From Pseudomonas salomonii (GTDB taxonomy: Bacteria > Pseudomonadota > Gammaproteobacteria > Pseudomonadales > Pseudomonadaceae), in the NCBI RefSeq assembly GCF_900107155.1, contig NZ_FNOX01000001.1:434001-498000 (forward strand): a stretch of 64,000 bases of DNA, written 5' to 3'. Positions 38,020 through 46,695 of this stretch are shown here, one piece after another. Each line of letters begins with the position of its first letter. Positions within the stretch are counted from its first letter, which is position 1. The notes below the pieces were generated by a model. It searched no databases, was not told the DNA's origin, and saw only the letters and a program-made list of their open reading frames with translations. A program made the translations under genes and the position numbers.

Positions 38020-40473
38020 TCAAGGTACGTTGCAACGTGCGGGAGCAGTTTCGAAGTACACCGACGGGTCGGCCTTTGCCGGCAGTTCGTAGCGCAGCTC
38101 GCAACGCCCGCCTTGCGGCGTGGTTATCCAGAGCGTTGGCTGCTCCAATACATTGGGTAGAAACACCTGGCTGCCGTCCTGCACCAAAGTGACGAACTCG
38201 CCACTGGCAGTGCTGACGGAGGCGCCCGCCGGCAGCGGCGCGCCCTGGTCGTTGCTGACGGTAAGCAGCATGCGGCGGGTGAGACCGACGCCGAACTCAA
38301 CCCGGTCCACGGCGCCGCGCCCGGCCGAGATCATCGCCAGGCCGTTGTTGATATCGGCATTGCGCGGCAGCGAACGGGTCTGCACTTCCACCGGGCTGCG
38401 GCCATAAGCGGCGACTTGCGGCACCACGGCCTGGCCTTGCCAGTCGGTCCACACCGGGCCGCTGGGCGTACTGAGCTTGATGCCGCTCATGTCGCCGACC
38501 GACACCAGGGCGAAGGTGTCACGCACCGGGTAGGGGGAAAAGGTCATGCCGTCGCTGTGCAGCACCACACCGCCGCGCGCGCCGCCTTGGTAACTGGAAC
38601 GCTCGGCATCGGAGCGGCTGTAGCTGAAATCGAGCTGGCTATAGCGCGGCAATGCCGAGACGCCCAGAGTGGTTTCTACCTGATGATCGCTGCTGTCGTG
38701 TTCGGCACTGACGCGATAGCTGAGTTGATCGTCGATCTGCTCGGTAACGCCCAGGCCGGTGCGGTTTTCACCGCCGGAGTTACGCACCCAACTGCGCATT
38801 CTTCGGCTTTCGCCCAGCGGCACACTGACGTTCAAATAGACTGCGTTGTCCTGTTGCTGGTTGCCGCCCATTTGCCACTCGGCACTGGCCGACAACGCCA
38901 CCGCGCCGATGCTCGTGCCCCAGGACGCCAGGGCACGGCTGCTGCTGTCGCCGGCGAAATTGGCCGAGCGCGAAACCCCGGCGCTGAACGCGCCCAATAG
39001 CGGGTGTGACCAGCCCAGGTTGAGGCTTTGCTGGTCGCGATAACGTGAGTTGCGACGTTCGCTGTTGCGCCCAGGGCTGTCGTCGCGCTCGTAGGTGCTT
39101 TCTTCCAGTTCGCGATAGCCGACGCTGCGCCAGGAGTTGGCGGCGCTGATCGACCACTGTTCGCCCAGGCGCTGGGACCATGACAGGTCGGTCTGCACGC
39201 CCGAGACCTTTTCCCACGCCTGGGAATTGGACAGCTGAGTCGACAGCTGGATCTGGCTGTCCAGCCACGGCAACCAGCCCAGGCTGGCGCCCGCCGAGCG
39301 GTATTCGCTGGCCGCCAGCACGCCTGTGCCCAGGGTCAATTGCGGGTGCAGGGCGCCGGTCCAGCCGGCGCTCACTACCCACGGATCATCGCCCTTGGCG
39401 TCACCCACATTGCGCACCCGGCCCGCAGCCACGGCATAGCCCGGCGCCGGTAATCCAAGGCCGAGCATCGCCGCGGGCACCGTAAAACGCCGTTCGCCAC
39501 CGACACTTTCCTTGACCGTGACTTCGACGTCCGAGCGCGTGTTCAAGCGGCGTACATCGTTCAGGGTAAAGGGCCCGGCAGGCACCACGGTGGAATGAAT
39601 CAGCGCGCCGTTCTGGCGCACTTCCACCTGTGCCGGGCTGTTGGCGATGCCTTGAATCAACGCGCCTTCGCCCTGTTCTTGCAGCGCATGTTCGGTGAGC
39701 ACTTGCACGCCGGTGATCTGCGCACCGGACAGTACCGGGTTATAGAGGTTGATCTGCCCGGCCTGCAGCACCGCCTGGTGGCTGGCGAAGGTGCGTTGCG
39801 CATAGGCTTCCAGGTGAGTGCTGCGCGACAGCCCATCCTGCCAGGTCTGTACCTGGCGGCTGCGCACGATCCAGTCGCCGGCGTTGAACCCGACTTCGGT
39901 ATTGGCTGAGCCAAAGCGGCTGGCGTCATCGCCGAAGCGGTTGTAAAAACCGCTGAGGTCGTAGTTGAGCAGCCCGGCAAAACCGCCGGTCTCGTAGCCC
40001 GAAATATCCTGCTGCACAGGACGCAGGGCTTCGGTGGGCACCACCAGCGACACCGTCAGTGTCGCCGGGTCCGGCTCCACCAGGGCTTGAGGGTACTGCG
40101 CGAGGAAATCCTGACAGCCCACCGTGTCACTGGGGACCACCAGGTTGGCGGCGTCCAGTAACGCACGGTCGAAGCACAGGTTGCCTTGTGGGTCGAAGGT
40201 CAGGTCTTGTCGGCCACGCCGCTGGCCGTTGACCCGCAGGTTGACGGTGTGCCGCCCGGCGGCGAAGCGCGGTGCCGCCAGCAGCAGGCTGGCCAATTGC
40301 GGGTCGATGCCGCGCTGATGCAAGGTCTGGGCGTCGAAGCCGGACGGGCTGGCGCCTTCGGCCCAGGCCTTGGCAGGCACGAGTGCACAGAGCAACACCA
40401 CCAGCGACAAGGCCGGGTTGGCGGGGGTATCAGACACGGCTTCGCCGTCACGGTAGCTCAATACTGTTTTCAC
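38020..40473 (-). CDS. Fimbrial outer-membrane usher (FimD/PapC family)
   Basis: 817-residue usher that forms the assembly and secretion pore for the fimbriae. Signal peptide ends near AKAWAEG (about residue 39). Domains in order: N-terminal periplasmic domain (about 45-165), 24-strand translocation pore with the plug inserted near residues 240-330, and two C-terminal domains (about 665-817) with the Cys pair (GGRCELRYE, PARCNVP). Motifs GYAVAAGRVRN and FTLNDVRRL fit PapC-like ushers. It follows the chaperone gene by 118 bases. Sequence identity to better-known ushers cannot be judged here. Confidence 0.93.
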   Translation of the reverse strand: MKTVLSYRDGEAVSDTPANPALSLVVLLCALVPAKAWAEGASPSGFDAQTLHQRGIDPQLASLLLAAPRFAAGRHTVNLRVNGQRRGRQDLTFDPQGNLCFDRALLDAANLVVPSDTVGCQDFLAQYPQALVEPDPATLTVSLVVPTEALRPVQQDISGYETGGFAGLLNYDLSGFYNRFGDDASRFGSANTEVGFNAGDWIVRSRQVQTWQDGLSRSTHLEAYAQRTFASHQAVLQAGQINLYNPVLSGAQITGVQVLTEHALQEQGEGALIQGIANSPAQVEVRQNGALIHSTVVPAGPFTLNDVRRLNTRSDVEVTVKESVGGERRFTVPAAMLGLGLPAPGYAVAAGRVRNVGDAKGDDPWVVSAGWTGALHPQLTLGTGVLAASEYRSAGASLGWLPWLDSQIQLSTQLSNSQAWEKVSGVQTDLSWSQRLGEQWSISAANSWRSVGYRELEESTYERDDSPGRNSERRNSRYRDQQSLNLGWSHPLLGAFSAGVSRSANFAGDSSSRALASWGTSIGAVALSASAEWQMGGNQQQDNAVYLNVSVPLGESRRMRSWVRNSGGENRTGLGVTEQIDDQLSYRVSAEHDSSDHQVETTLGVSALPRYSQLDFSYSRSDAERSSYQGGARGGVVLHSDGMTFSPYPVRDTFALVSVGDMSGIKLSTPSGPVWTDWQGQAVVPQVAAYGRSPVEVQTRSLPRNADINNGLAMISAGRGAVDRVEFGVGLTRRMLLTVSNDQGAPLPAGASVSTASGEFVTLVQDGSQVFLPNVLEQPTLWITTPQGGRCELRYELPAKADPSVYFETAPARCNVP

Positions 40474-40591
40474 GCAAGGTACTCGAATAGTGAACGCACA
40501 GGCCCGGTGCTCCCAGGCGTTCCGGTGACGGTCAATGAGCCGTCACTTCGTTATCAGGCGGCGGTCTGTATACGGCGCCTGTGGTTTTTAG

Positions 40592-41296
40592 TCAGAGGGT
40601 GATCGGTGCGTCGTAGGCCTTGACCGCAAATCCATACACCGTGGCCGGCTGCAGCCTGACCGTGGTGGCCGGGTCATTGCCGGCCGGCATACTCAATGCC
40701 TCACCCGGCAGCACATAGGTGCGCGGCAGCATCGCCTTGCGGTGACTCGGCAACAGCAGCAGTTCCTGCGCCAGGCGCACCACATACGGCGTGTCATTAC
40801 GCACCTGCAATTGGCCGTCGCGCAGGGTCCAGGTCAGGTCGGTCCACGGCGTGCGGTTGGGCGCCAGGCCCTTGGGATGCACGATAACCGGCAGGTTCTG
40901 GCGCACGGTCACGCCCACACGGGCATGCCCGGCGGCGGTGGCCGCGCGGCCTTGGGGCATGCCTTCGAACACCGCCCGTTTAAGCCGCTGGGTGAGTAGC
41001 GGCTGCTGGTTCTGCAGGATGAAACGCACCAGCTGGGATTTGGACGCCTCGACCCGCGACAGCGGCGGCGTCACCACCAGCAGTGGCTCGGTGTCTTCAG
41101 GAATATCCTGCAAGGTGACATGCAGCAGCGCGAGTTGGCTGTCGGTGTTGGTCACTGACACCGCCGCCTCGCCATCGGCTTCATGCACGATTACTACGGA
41201 GGTGTCCGGGACCATACCGTCGGCTTTTACTTGATTGCCGAGTATCAACAGCAAGGCAATCAGGCCCACAGCGGTGTTTGAGAATATCGTCGTCAT
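40592..41296 (-). CDS. Fimbrial periplasmic chaperone (PapD-like fold)
   Basis: 234-residue immunoglobulin-fold chaperone with a signal peptide ending around VKA (residues 22-25). The G1-strand region (AVSVTNTDSQLALLHV) and domain 2 (VIVHPKGLAPNRTPW) are typical. In the standard family an Arg (FimC Arg8) and a Lys (Lys112) anchor the subunit C-terminus; in my hand alignment these positions read Ser (DTSVVIV) and Asn/Pro (RQNLPVIVHP). So this chaperone may use another anchoring mode matching DUF1120 subunits. It lies between the five-gene subunit array and the usher. Confidence 0.9.
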   Translation of the reverse strand: MTTIFSNTAVGLIALLLILGNQVKADGMVPDTSVVIVHEADGEAAVSVTNTDSQLALLHVTLQDIPEDTEPLLVVTPPLSRVEASKSQLVRFILQNQQPLLTQRLKRAVFEGMPQGRAATAAGHARVGVTVRQNLPVIVHPKGLAPNRTPWTDLTWTLRDGQLQVRNDTPYVVRLAQELLLLPSHRKAMLPRTYVLPGEALSMPAGNDPATTVRLQPATVYGFAVKAYDAPITL

Positions 41297-41329
41297 GACG
41301 GGGTTTCCATTAGGCCAAAAGAGGATCGT

Positions 41330-42004
41330 TCAGAGATAGCGCAGGTCCAGGACGATCGCGCCGTCGAGCGGGACTTCCTGGTCCAGGGTCAGGTACTGCG
41401 AAAAATTGATGGCGGTGCTTACTTGAACCTGAACGGTCAACTGGCCGATGAAGTCCGGTTGGCGGTCCCCGACTGGCGCAAAGGCCATAAACACGCGTGG
41501 GTAGGCGTTGGGCTCCTGTGACCAGGTTTCGCCGTTGTCGATGGAAGCCAAGGCCTGCATGGGCTGCGCATCGCCCACGGCGTTGCGATAGGCCAACGCC
41601 ACCGAACCCAGACGCTCCTCGGGGACGTGGATGTTCCTGCCCAGCCCGTAGAAGTAATCGGGGGCCGACGAGGAGTCGGCGCGATTATCAATGCCCACCA
41701 GCGCAAACAGCATCGGCCTGGCGCACTGCACGCGCAGGTCGAGCACCTGGACAGGCAGCACGGTGAACTCGTCGGAATTGAGGCTGTGGGACGGAATCTT
41801 GCCGTGATCGACGGTGCCGTCATTGGTCAACTCGATAAGGCAGGCGTCTGGGGTGACGCGGCCGGTCACCGTGAGGTCGACAGTCGACGCCGCGTGGGCA
41901 TCGGCCAGGCACAGCAGGGCGACGAGGCAACTGGCGAACCTGTTCAGTACCGGCACAGGTAGGCGCAGCCCATGCCCGACTGTGTTCAAGGGATGGGCGG
42001 CCAT
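41330..42004 (-). CDS. DUF1120 fimbrial subunit (fifth in cluster)
   Basis: 224 residues, with a longer N-terminal signal region (MAAHPLNTVGHGLRLPVPVL before the hydrophobic core, ending AHAAS). Carries VDLTVTGRVTPDAC, TVDHGKIPS, ALVGIDNRAD, YGLG and final DGAIVLDLRYL. It begins three bases after the previous stop, indicating coupling. It is the most divergent of the small subunits and directly precedes the chaperone gene, so it may have a distinct place in the fibre. Confidence 0.82.
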   Translation of the reverse strand: MAAHPLNTVGHGLRLPVPVLNRFASCLVALLCLADAHAASTVDLTVTGRVTPDACLIELTNDGTVDHGKIPSHSLNSDEFTVLPVQVLDLRVQCARPMLFALVGIDNRADSSSAPDYFYGLGRNIHVPEERLGSVALAYRNAVGDAQPMQALASIDNGETWSQEPNAYPRVFMAFAPVGDRQPDFIGQLTVQVQVSTAINFSQYLTLDQEVPLDGAIVLDLRYL

Positions 42005-42007
42005 GGG

Positions 42008-42625
42008 TTAGAGGTACTTCACTTCGAGGGTGGCGGAACCGTCGATGTTCACTTCGTTGCTCAAGTCCAGGCCATCGGCGCGGTTGATGATGGTCTGCAC
42101 CTCCAGCTCAACGTTCAAGTCCTGGACGGGGACGGGTTGGGTGTCGTCATCCATTGCGGCGACGGACATGTACATGCCTGGGTCCCAGAACTTTTCCTGG
42201 TACCAGGTTTCCAGGTCATACGAGCCAATGGTTTGCACCACTGTGCCGTCACCCGTGACCGGGTTGCGCAGGGTGAGCGAGTACCGGCCCAGTTTTTGGG
42301 TGTCGTTGATAAAACCCAGGCCGTAGTCCGTAGCGAGACCCGAACCCGCGCGGTTATCGATCGAGTGCAAGGCAAACAGGATAGGGGCGTCGCAATTGAC
42401 CGCCATGCTCAGCGTATTGTTGCCGATCACGGTGACACGGTCTGAGTTCAGGTCTTTGGCGGAAATTTTGCCATGGTCGATCACGCCTCCACCGGACAGG
42501 CTGGGCGTGCAGGCGCTGGGCACAATCAGGCCCTTTACCGTCAGGTCGACGCTGGAAGCGGCGAAAGTGTTCGCCGAGTTAAGCAGCAATACACTGGCGG
42601 CCAGAATGGCCAATCGTGCTTTCAT
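42008..42625 (-). CDS. DUF1120 fimbrial subunit (fourth in cluster)
   Basis: 205-residue paralogue: signal peptide ending FAASS, then VDLTVKGLIVPSAC, GVIDHGKISAKDL, CDAPILFALHSIDNRAG, YGLGFINDTQKLGRYSL and DGSATLEVKYL. Two cysteines about 47 residues apart could form the domain disulfide. Head-to-tail with its neighbours in the same operon, with gaps of only a few bases to the next gene. Confidence 0.83.
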   Translation of the reverse strand: MKARLAILAASVLLLNSANTFAASSVDLTVKGLIVPSACTPSLSGGGVIDHGKISAKDLNSDRVTVIGNNTLSMAVNCDAPILFALHSIDNRAGSGLATDYGLGFINDTQKLGRYSLTLRNPVTGDGTVVQTIGSYDLETWYQEKFWDPGMYMSVAAMDDDTQPVPVQDLNVELEVQTIINRADGLDLSNEVNIDGSATLEVKYL

Positions 42626-42637
42626 CGGTGCGGCTCC

Positions 42638-43258
42638 TTAAAGGTAATTGACTTGTACGGTGGCGTGGCCGTCGATAGGCACTTCGTCGGTCAGCGTCAG
42701 GCCGTTTGCGGGTGCAATGTGGGTGATCAGGCGGATCTCGGCGTCCAGTTCCTGTATCGCAATCGGCATCACGCCATCGTTGTTGGCAACGGCTGTCAGC
42801 AGGGTGTGGCTGAGCATTACCGAGGGCATCCAGGTCACGCCGCCATCCCTGGAGGTGATGGTGCGCACCGGCACGCCGTCGGCTACCGGCATGTAGAGGC
42901 CAAGCCCGGCATCACCGACTTTTTCATCGTTGGGCGTCATGCCCAGGCCATGCCAGCTGAAGTGGTTGGCGGTGGTGCCTGCGCGGTTGTCGATGGTGTT
43001 GAGGGTGAAGAACGTCGGCCCGTCGCAGCGCACGCTCAACAGCATGGTTTCCCGTGGCAGATCAGTGTAGGTGTCCGCATTGAGGTCCTTGACCGATACC
43101 TTGCCGAAGTCGACGTTACCGCCGCCGGAGACCACAGGGTCGCAGGCGCTGGGCGTGATGATGCCTTTGACGGTCAGATCCTGACTGCTGGCGGCCAGTG
43201 CGAGAGACGAGGTGCCCAACAACAGGGCGGCCAGGGGCGCCGCTCTTAAGTAAGTCAT
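42638..43258 (-). CDS. DUF1120 fimbrial subunit (third in cluster)
   Basis: 206-residue paralogue with signal peptide ending LALAASS, then QDLTVKGIITPSAC, GNVDFGKVSVKDL, CDGPTFFTLNTIDNRAGT, HGLGMTPNDEKVG and final GHATVQVNYL. The DxGKVSVKDLN segment departs from the DHGK pattern of most copies. It follows the second subunit by 31 bases in the same orientation. Confidence 0.83.
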   Translation of the reverse strand: MTYLRAAPLAALLLGTSSLALAASSQDLTVKGIITPSACDPVVSGGGNVDFGKVSVKDLNADTYTDLPRETMLLSVRCDGPTFFTLNTIDNRAGTTANHFSWHGLGMTPNDEKVGDAGLGLYMPVADGVPVRTITSRDGGVTWMPSVMLSHTLLTAVANNDGVMPIAIQELDAEIRLITHIAPANGLTLTDEVPIDGHATVQVNYL

Positions 43259-43289
43259 CGTTTGAACCTTCCTTAGTACGGGGATGGGG

Positions 43290-43919
43290 TTACAGGTATT
43301 TCACTTCAATCGTGGCGGAGCCATAGATGGGGACCTCAGTGGTCAGGTCCATCCCGGCAGTTGGAGCGATAAGGGTTTGCACCAAAAGCCCCGCAGTTAC
43401 TTGCTGGACCGGTGTGGGCGCCCAACTGCCGGTCGAGCGATCGCCAAACGAAGCGAGGTCGGCGGCTGGCCAGACGTCGCCTGGGAAGATTTCGAGCCAA
43501 CTGAGGCCGTTGTCCCGGGACTTAATCACGGAAATCACCGCGCCATCAGCCATTGGGTTATCCAGTGCCAGGGTGTACCCGCCGAGTTTTTTGCCGCTGA
43601 CCAAGCCCAGGCCGTACGCGTTGCTTGAGTCATAGGCGCTCCCTTGATTGTCGATGCCCTCAAGGGCCAGCAGGGTCGGTGCATCGCAGGTGATCGCCAT
43701 TTCCAGTCTGTGATTGCCAAGCAAGGTCCAGGTATCGAGCTTCAAATCCTTGGCCGCTACCTTGCCGTGGTCGATGACGCCACCGTTTGAAAGGCTCGGT
43801 GCACAGGCGCTGGGGGTGATCAAACCCTTGACGGTCAGGTCGACACTGCTGGCGGCGAACGCGGATGAACTGATGGCGAGCAATAGGGCACTGCTCAGCA
43901 GGGACAGGCAGGTTTTCAT
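43290..43919 (-). CDS. DUF1120 fimbrial subunit (second in cluster)
   Basis: 209 residues from MKTCLSLLSSALLLAISS; an ATG at 43934 directly after the previous stop is an alternative giving 214. The N-terminus is almost identical to the first subunit (MKTPVSLLSSALLLA), which suggests recent duplication. Conserved blocks: VDLTVKGLITPSAC, GVIDHGKVAAKDL, CDAPTLLALEGIDNQG, YGLGLVSGKKLGGYTL and GSATIEVKYL. Confidence 0.82.
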   Translation of the reverse strand: MKTCLSLLSSALLLAISSSAFAASSVDLTVKGLITPSACAPSLSNGGVIDHGKVAAKDLKLDTWTLLGNHRLEMAITCDAPTLLALEGIDNQGSAYDSSNAYGLGLVSGKKLGGYTLALDNPMADGAVISVIKSRDNGLSWLEIFPGDVWPAADLASFGDRSTGSWAPTPVQQVTAGLLVQTLIAPTAGMDLTTEVPIYGSATIEVKYL

Positions 43920-43934
43920 TTGGAAAGTGTCCAT

Positions 43935-44558
43935 TTACAGGTACCTGACTTCGAAGGTCGCAGAACCGTCGATTGCCACTTCGCTGGTCAATGTCAGGCT
44001 GCTTGCAGGTGCAATCGAGGTGTACAGGGTCATGTCCATGACCGCATCCTTGATCGGATGCGGTGCCCAACCGCTATCCCCACGGCTGCCCAGCGCCACC
44101 AGATCGTTTGGCGCTACGGCTTCATCATCCAGCAACTCAGTCCATTGACCCTCCGAGTTGTACATGGCGATCAGGGTGGATGCCGTTTCGGCGACGGGGT
44201 TGCTGAACACCAACTGATACTTGCCGAGCTTCTGGTTTTCGTTGATCAGGCCCAGGCCAAAGGTGGCGCCGTGCAATGCGGTCCCGGCGCGATTGTCGAG
44301 GGGGTGGATTGCAAACAGCGTTGCGGCATCGCAGTTGACGCTCAGTTGCACGGTCTTGTTCTCAAGCCGCGTGGCGGTGTCTTGATTCAGATCTTTTGCC
44401 GCGATTTTTCCAAAATCGACATCACCCGGCAGGCTGGGGGTGCAGGCGCTGGGGGTGATCAAACCCTTGACGGTCAGGTCGACGCTGCTGGCGGCCAATA
44501 CCGAGGAAGTCATGGCGAGTAGCAGGGCACTGCTCAACAGGGATACAGGGGTCTTCAT
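43935..44558 (-). CDS. DUF1120 fimbrial subunit (first in cluster)
   Basis: 207 residues from MKTPVSLLSSALLLAMTS; an ATG at 44576 would add six residues. Signal peptide ends VLAASS. Blocks: VDLTVKGLITPSAC, DVDFGKIAAKDL, CDAATLFAIHPLDNRAGT, FGLGLINENQKLGKYQL and DGSATFEVRYL. As first gene of the operon it is the best candidate for the major subunit. The intergenic region upstream carries a paired 15-base motif (44734-44748 and 44791-44805) that probably controls the operon. Confidence 0.83.
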   Translation of the reverse strand: MKTPVSLLSSALLLAMTSSVLAASSVDLTVKGLITPSACTPSLPGDVDFGKIAAKDLNQDTATRLENKTVQLSVNCDAATLFAIHPLDNRAGTALHGATFGLGLINENQKLGKYQLVFSNPVAETASTLIAMYNSEGQWTELLDDEAVAPNDLVALGSRGDSGWAPHPIKDAVMDMTLYTSIAPASSLTLTSEVAIDGSATFEVRYL

Positions 44559-44951
44559 TTTAATGTTCCATTGCAAACTGGCAGATAGAGGCGCGTGCAG
44601 GGCTACCCCCGACCCGGTATGAACGGGTGGTTGGCCAAGCGGCGGTCTCGATGTTTATTGGCTGTAGCCGGGGAGTGGCAAGCCGACCCTCTTTGGGGTG
44701 AGCACAATTTAGCGAGGGGGATGCGCAGGGGAAATACAACTAATACGACATTGGCAGGACGGCGCAAAGGCAATGATTCAGGGGGGATTTTCGTAGTAGT
44801 TGTATGGGCTTTAATTAACTCGAAAGGTTATTTGTTTGCAGCCGATAGCATTCAAAAGGATGCGTCGACCATTGCTGCATGACAGGCCTCACGGGCTATT
44901 GCACCAGTGCTGCGGATGGCTGCCGGATCAATAGTCGCGATAGAGGTACTG
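44559..44951. promoter_or_regulatory. Divergent control region of the fimbrial operon and the REC-HPt gene
   Basis: AT-rich stretch of about 390 bases between divergent genes; no gene is supported (a 95-codon frame crosses it but lacks any features). It contains the inverted pair ATACAACTAATACGA (44734-44748) and its complement-strand twin ATACAACTACTACGA (44805-44791), 14 of 15 identical, 42 bases apart. Confidence 0.7.
44734..44805. promoter_or_regulatory. Inverted pair of a 15-base motif upstream of the fimbrial operon
   Basis: ATACAACTAATACGA on the + strand and ATACAACTACTACGA on the minus strand. The symmetric placement suggests two binding sites for one regulator, probably the LuxR-type protein encoded at 45970. 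A weaker version (TACAACCAAAACTA, minus strand 45823-45810, 11 of 14) lies upstream of that gene. Confidence 0.55.
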
Positions 44952-45770
44952 ATGGGGTCGCTGGTAGGTTCAACCGCAAGAGCGAGCCGCCTGCTGAAGC
45001 CGCCAGGCACACCTGCGTTTCATTGGCGGCGCCTGCGCGTGCTGGTGGTGGATGACCATTCTGCCTATCGCCTGTTGCTGGGTGGGTTATTGCAGAAACT
45101 GGGGCTGGGACACGAGGTGGCCGCCGACGGCTACCTCGGGCTGGTGGCCTATACCAGTCGCCCCTTCGATCTGGTGATCAGCGATTGCCAGATGCCATTT
45201 ATGGACGGCTACAGCATGGCCCGCGCCATTCGCCAACATGAGTGCGACACCGGGATGAGACGCGTGCCTATCATCGCCTTGACCGCCAACCTGCGAAACG
45301 ACAGCCCCAAACGTTGTCGCGATGCCGGCATGGATGCCTGGTTGATCAAACCACTGACGCTGGAACAATTGCACGCAGTGCTGGCGCGTTGGTTGCCGGG
45401 CGTGCATGACTGCTCCGTCGCCCAGGAGACTGTTGCGCCGCGCGCCGGCTGGCCAACCCGGGCCTCGCTGATCGCAACCTTTGGCAGCGGGGATATCGTC
45501 GATCAGTTGTTGGAAACCCTGTTGCTGGAAGCGTGGGAAGACCATCGTGTATTGCGCCACGCCTGCTCGACGTTGAACGCTCCACTGACCGCTGAGCGCC
45601 TGCATCGTTTGGTCGGCAGCCTGGTGTTTTTGGGCGGTACAGGCCTTGAGTCGTGTGCCGTGAAGTTGATCGAGCAGGTCCGGTCCCAGGGCGTTGCGGC
45701 GCACAAGGTGCAATTGGAATTGTTCCTGGCCCGGTTGCTGGTGTATCTCGAGTACCTGACTGAGGTCTGA
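44952..45770 (+). CDS. Orphan REC-HPt protein (EvgS/BvgS C-terminus-like)
   Basis: 272-residue cytoplasmic protein from ATG 44952 (GAGG five bases upstream; a GTG at 44907 is possible). The receiver domain (about residues 27-150) has VVDDH, phospho-acceptor Asp78 (ISDCQMPFMDGY), Thr111 and LIKPLT. The HPt-like domain (about residues 165-265) has His218 in LHRLVGS where histidine phosphotransfer domains have LHxLKG. It resembles the C-terminal REC-HPt part of EvgS/BvgS hybrid kinases but lacks the sensor and kinase. Inferred role: a phosphorelay intermediate to the regulator at 45970, with the kinase elsewhere. Confidence 0.82.
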   Translation: MGSLVGSTARASRLLKPPGTPAFHWRRLRVLVVDDHSAYRLLLGGLLQKLGLGHEVAADGYLGLVAYTSRPFDLVISDCQMPFMDGYSMARAIRQHECDTGMRRVPIIALTANLRNDSPKRCRDAGMDAWLIKPLTLEQLHAVLARWLPGVHDCSVAQETVAPRAGWPTRASLIATFGSGDIVDQLLETLLLEAWEDHRVLRHACSTLNAPLTAERLHRLVGSLVFLGGTGLESCAVKLIEQVRSQGVAAHKVQLELFLARLLVYLEYLTEV

Positions 45771-45969
45771 AGAACGGTATTTGCTTCAGGCGTTTGCAAT
45801 CCGACGATCTAGTTTTGGTTGTAGGTTTTTTCCTGTTGTTCTGTAGGCAAAAAAATGTGAACTAGTGAACATTGGGGGCGGCTGCAAACGGCTGTTTGTT
45901 AGCGGTTGTTGATGAGCGCCTGCGGGGGTATTTTGCGCGGATTCAAGCTGCCATCATTCGTGGGAATTT

Positions 45970-46605
45970 ATGCTTCGAGTAATTATTGCTGACGATCACC
46001 CCATTGTTCGTATCGGGCAGAAAGTCGTGATTGAGGCGCACGGCCGATGCAAAGTGGTCGCTGAGGCCGATGGCCCCGATCAACTGCTCTGCCTGTTAAG
46101 TACCACGCCGTGCGATGTGATCGTCACGGACTTTGCCATGCCGGGCGGCCAACAGGCCGATGGCTACGGCCTGTTGAGCCTGTTGCACCGCCAGTATCCG
46201 CAGTTGCCGGTGATTTTGGTGACCATGTTCGCCAGCGTCGCCACCTTGCGTGCTTCCTTCGCCCATGGGGCCAAGGCGGTGGTGGCCAAAAGTGCTTCCG
46301 CCAAGGAACTGCCCCTGGCGATCAAGGCCGTGTGTGCCGGCCAGACCTTCGCCAGTGAATCGCTGCGGGTGCAAATGGTCGAGGCGGGCACGGGCGATCA
46401 GTCCCAGGAGCCGCAATTATCCGGCAAGGAGCGCGAGGTGGTGCGCATGCTGGCCAGCGGCATGACCGTCAGCGAGATCGCGGCACAGGTCAATCGCAGT
46501 ATTTCCACGATCAGCAAGCAGAAAAGCACGGCCATGCAGCGGCTGAGTATTTCCACCGATGTTGACCTGTTCGCCTATGCCCGCAGTGTTGGAATGGTGC
46601 CTTAG
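45970..46605 (+). CDS. LuxR/FixJ-family response regulator, RcsB-like
   Basis: 211-residue regulator with a receiver domain (Asp54 in IVTDFAMPGGQQADGYG, an RcsB-like insertion after MPG) and a C-terminal LuxR-type helix-turn-helix (about residues 142-205; LSGKEREVVRMLASGM, EIAAQVNRSISTISKQK). The KSTAMQRL recognition helix is like that of RcsB/BvgA-type proteins controlling fimbriae. It lies 199 bases downstream of the REC-HPt gene, with a motif resembling the fimbrial upstream repeat in that gap. It is probably the activator or repressor of the fimbrial operon (inference). Confidence 0.88.
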   Translation: MLRVIIADDHPIVRIGQKVVIEAHGRCKVVAEADGPDQLLCLLSTTPCDVIVTDFAMPGGQQADGYGLLSLLHRQYPQLPVILVTMFASVATLRASFAHGAKAVVAKSASAKELPLAIKAVCAGQTFASESLRVQMVEAGTGDQSQEPQLSGKEREVVRMLASGMTVSEIAAQVNRSISTISKQKSTAMQRLSISTDVDLFAYARSVGMVP

Positions 46606-46695
46606 GCTTATCATTTGCGTGGCGAATGTCAGTAGCCAGGGCCGCGTGGGCAGCTTATCGTGCGCCTATTCTTTCGATGCCTGCGGAGCCTGCCC

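Noticed and set aside
44595..44882. 95-codon frame upstream of the REC-HPt gene
   Set aside because: It runs through the promoter region with paired repeats and has no supporting features.
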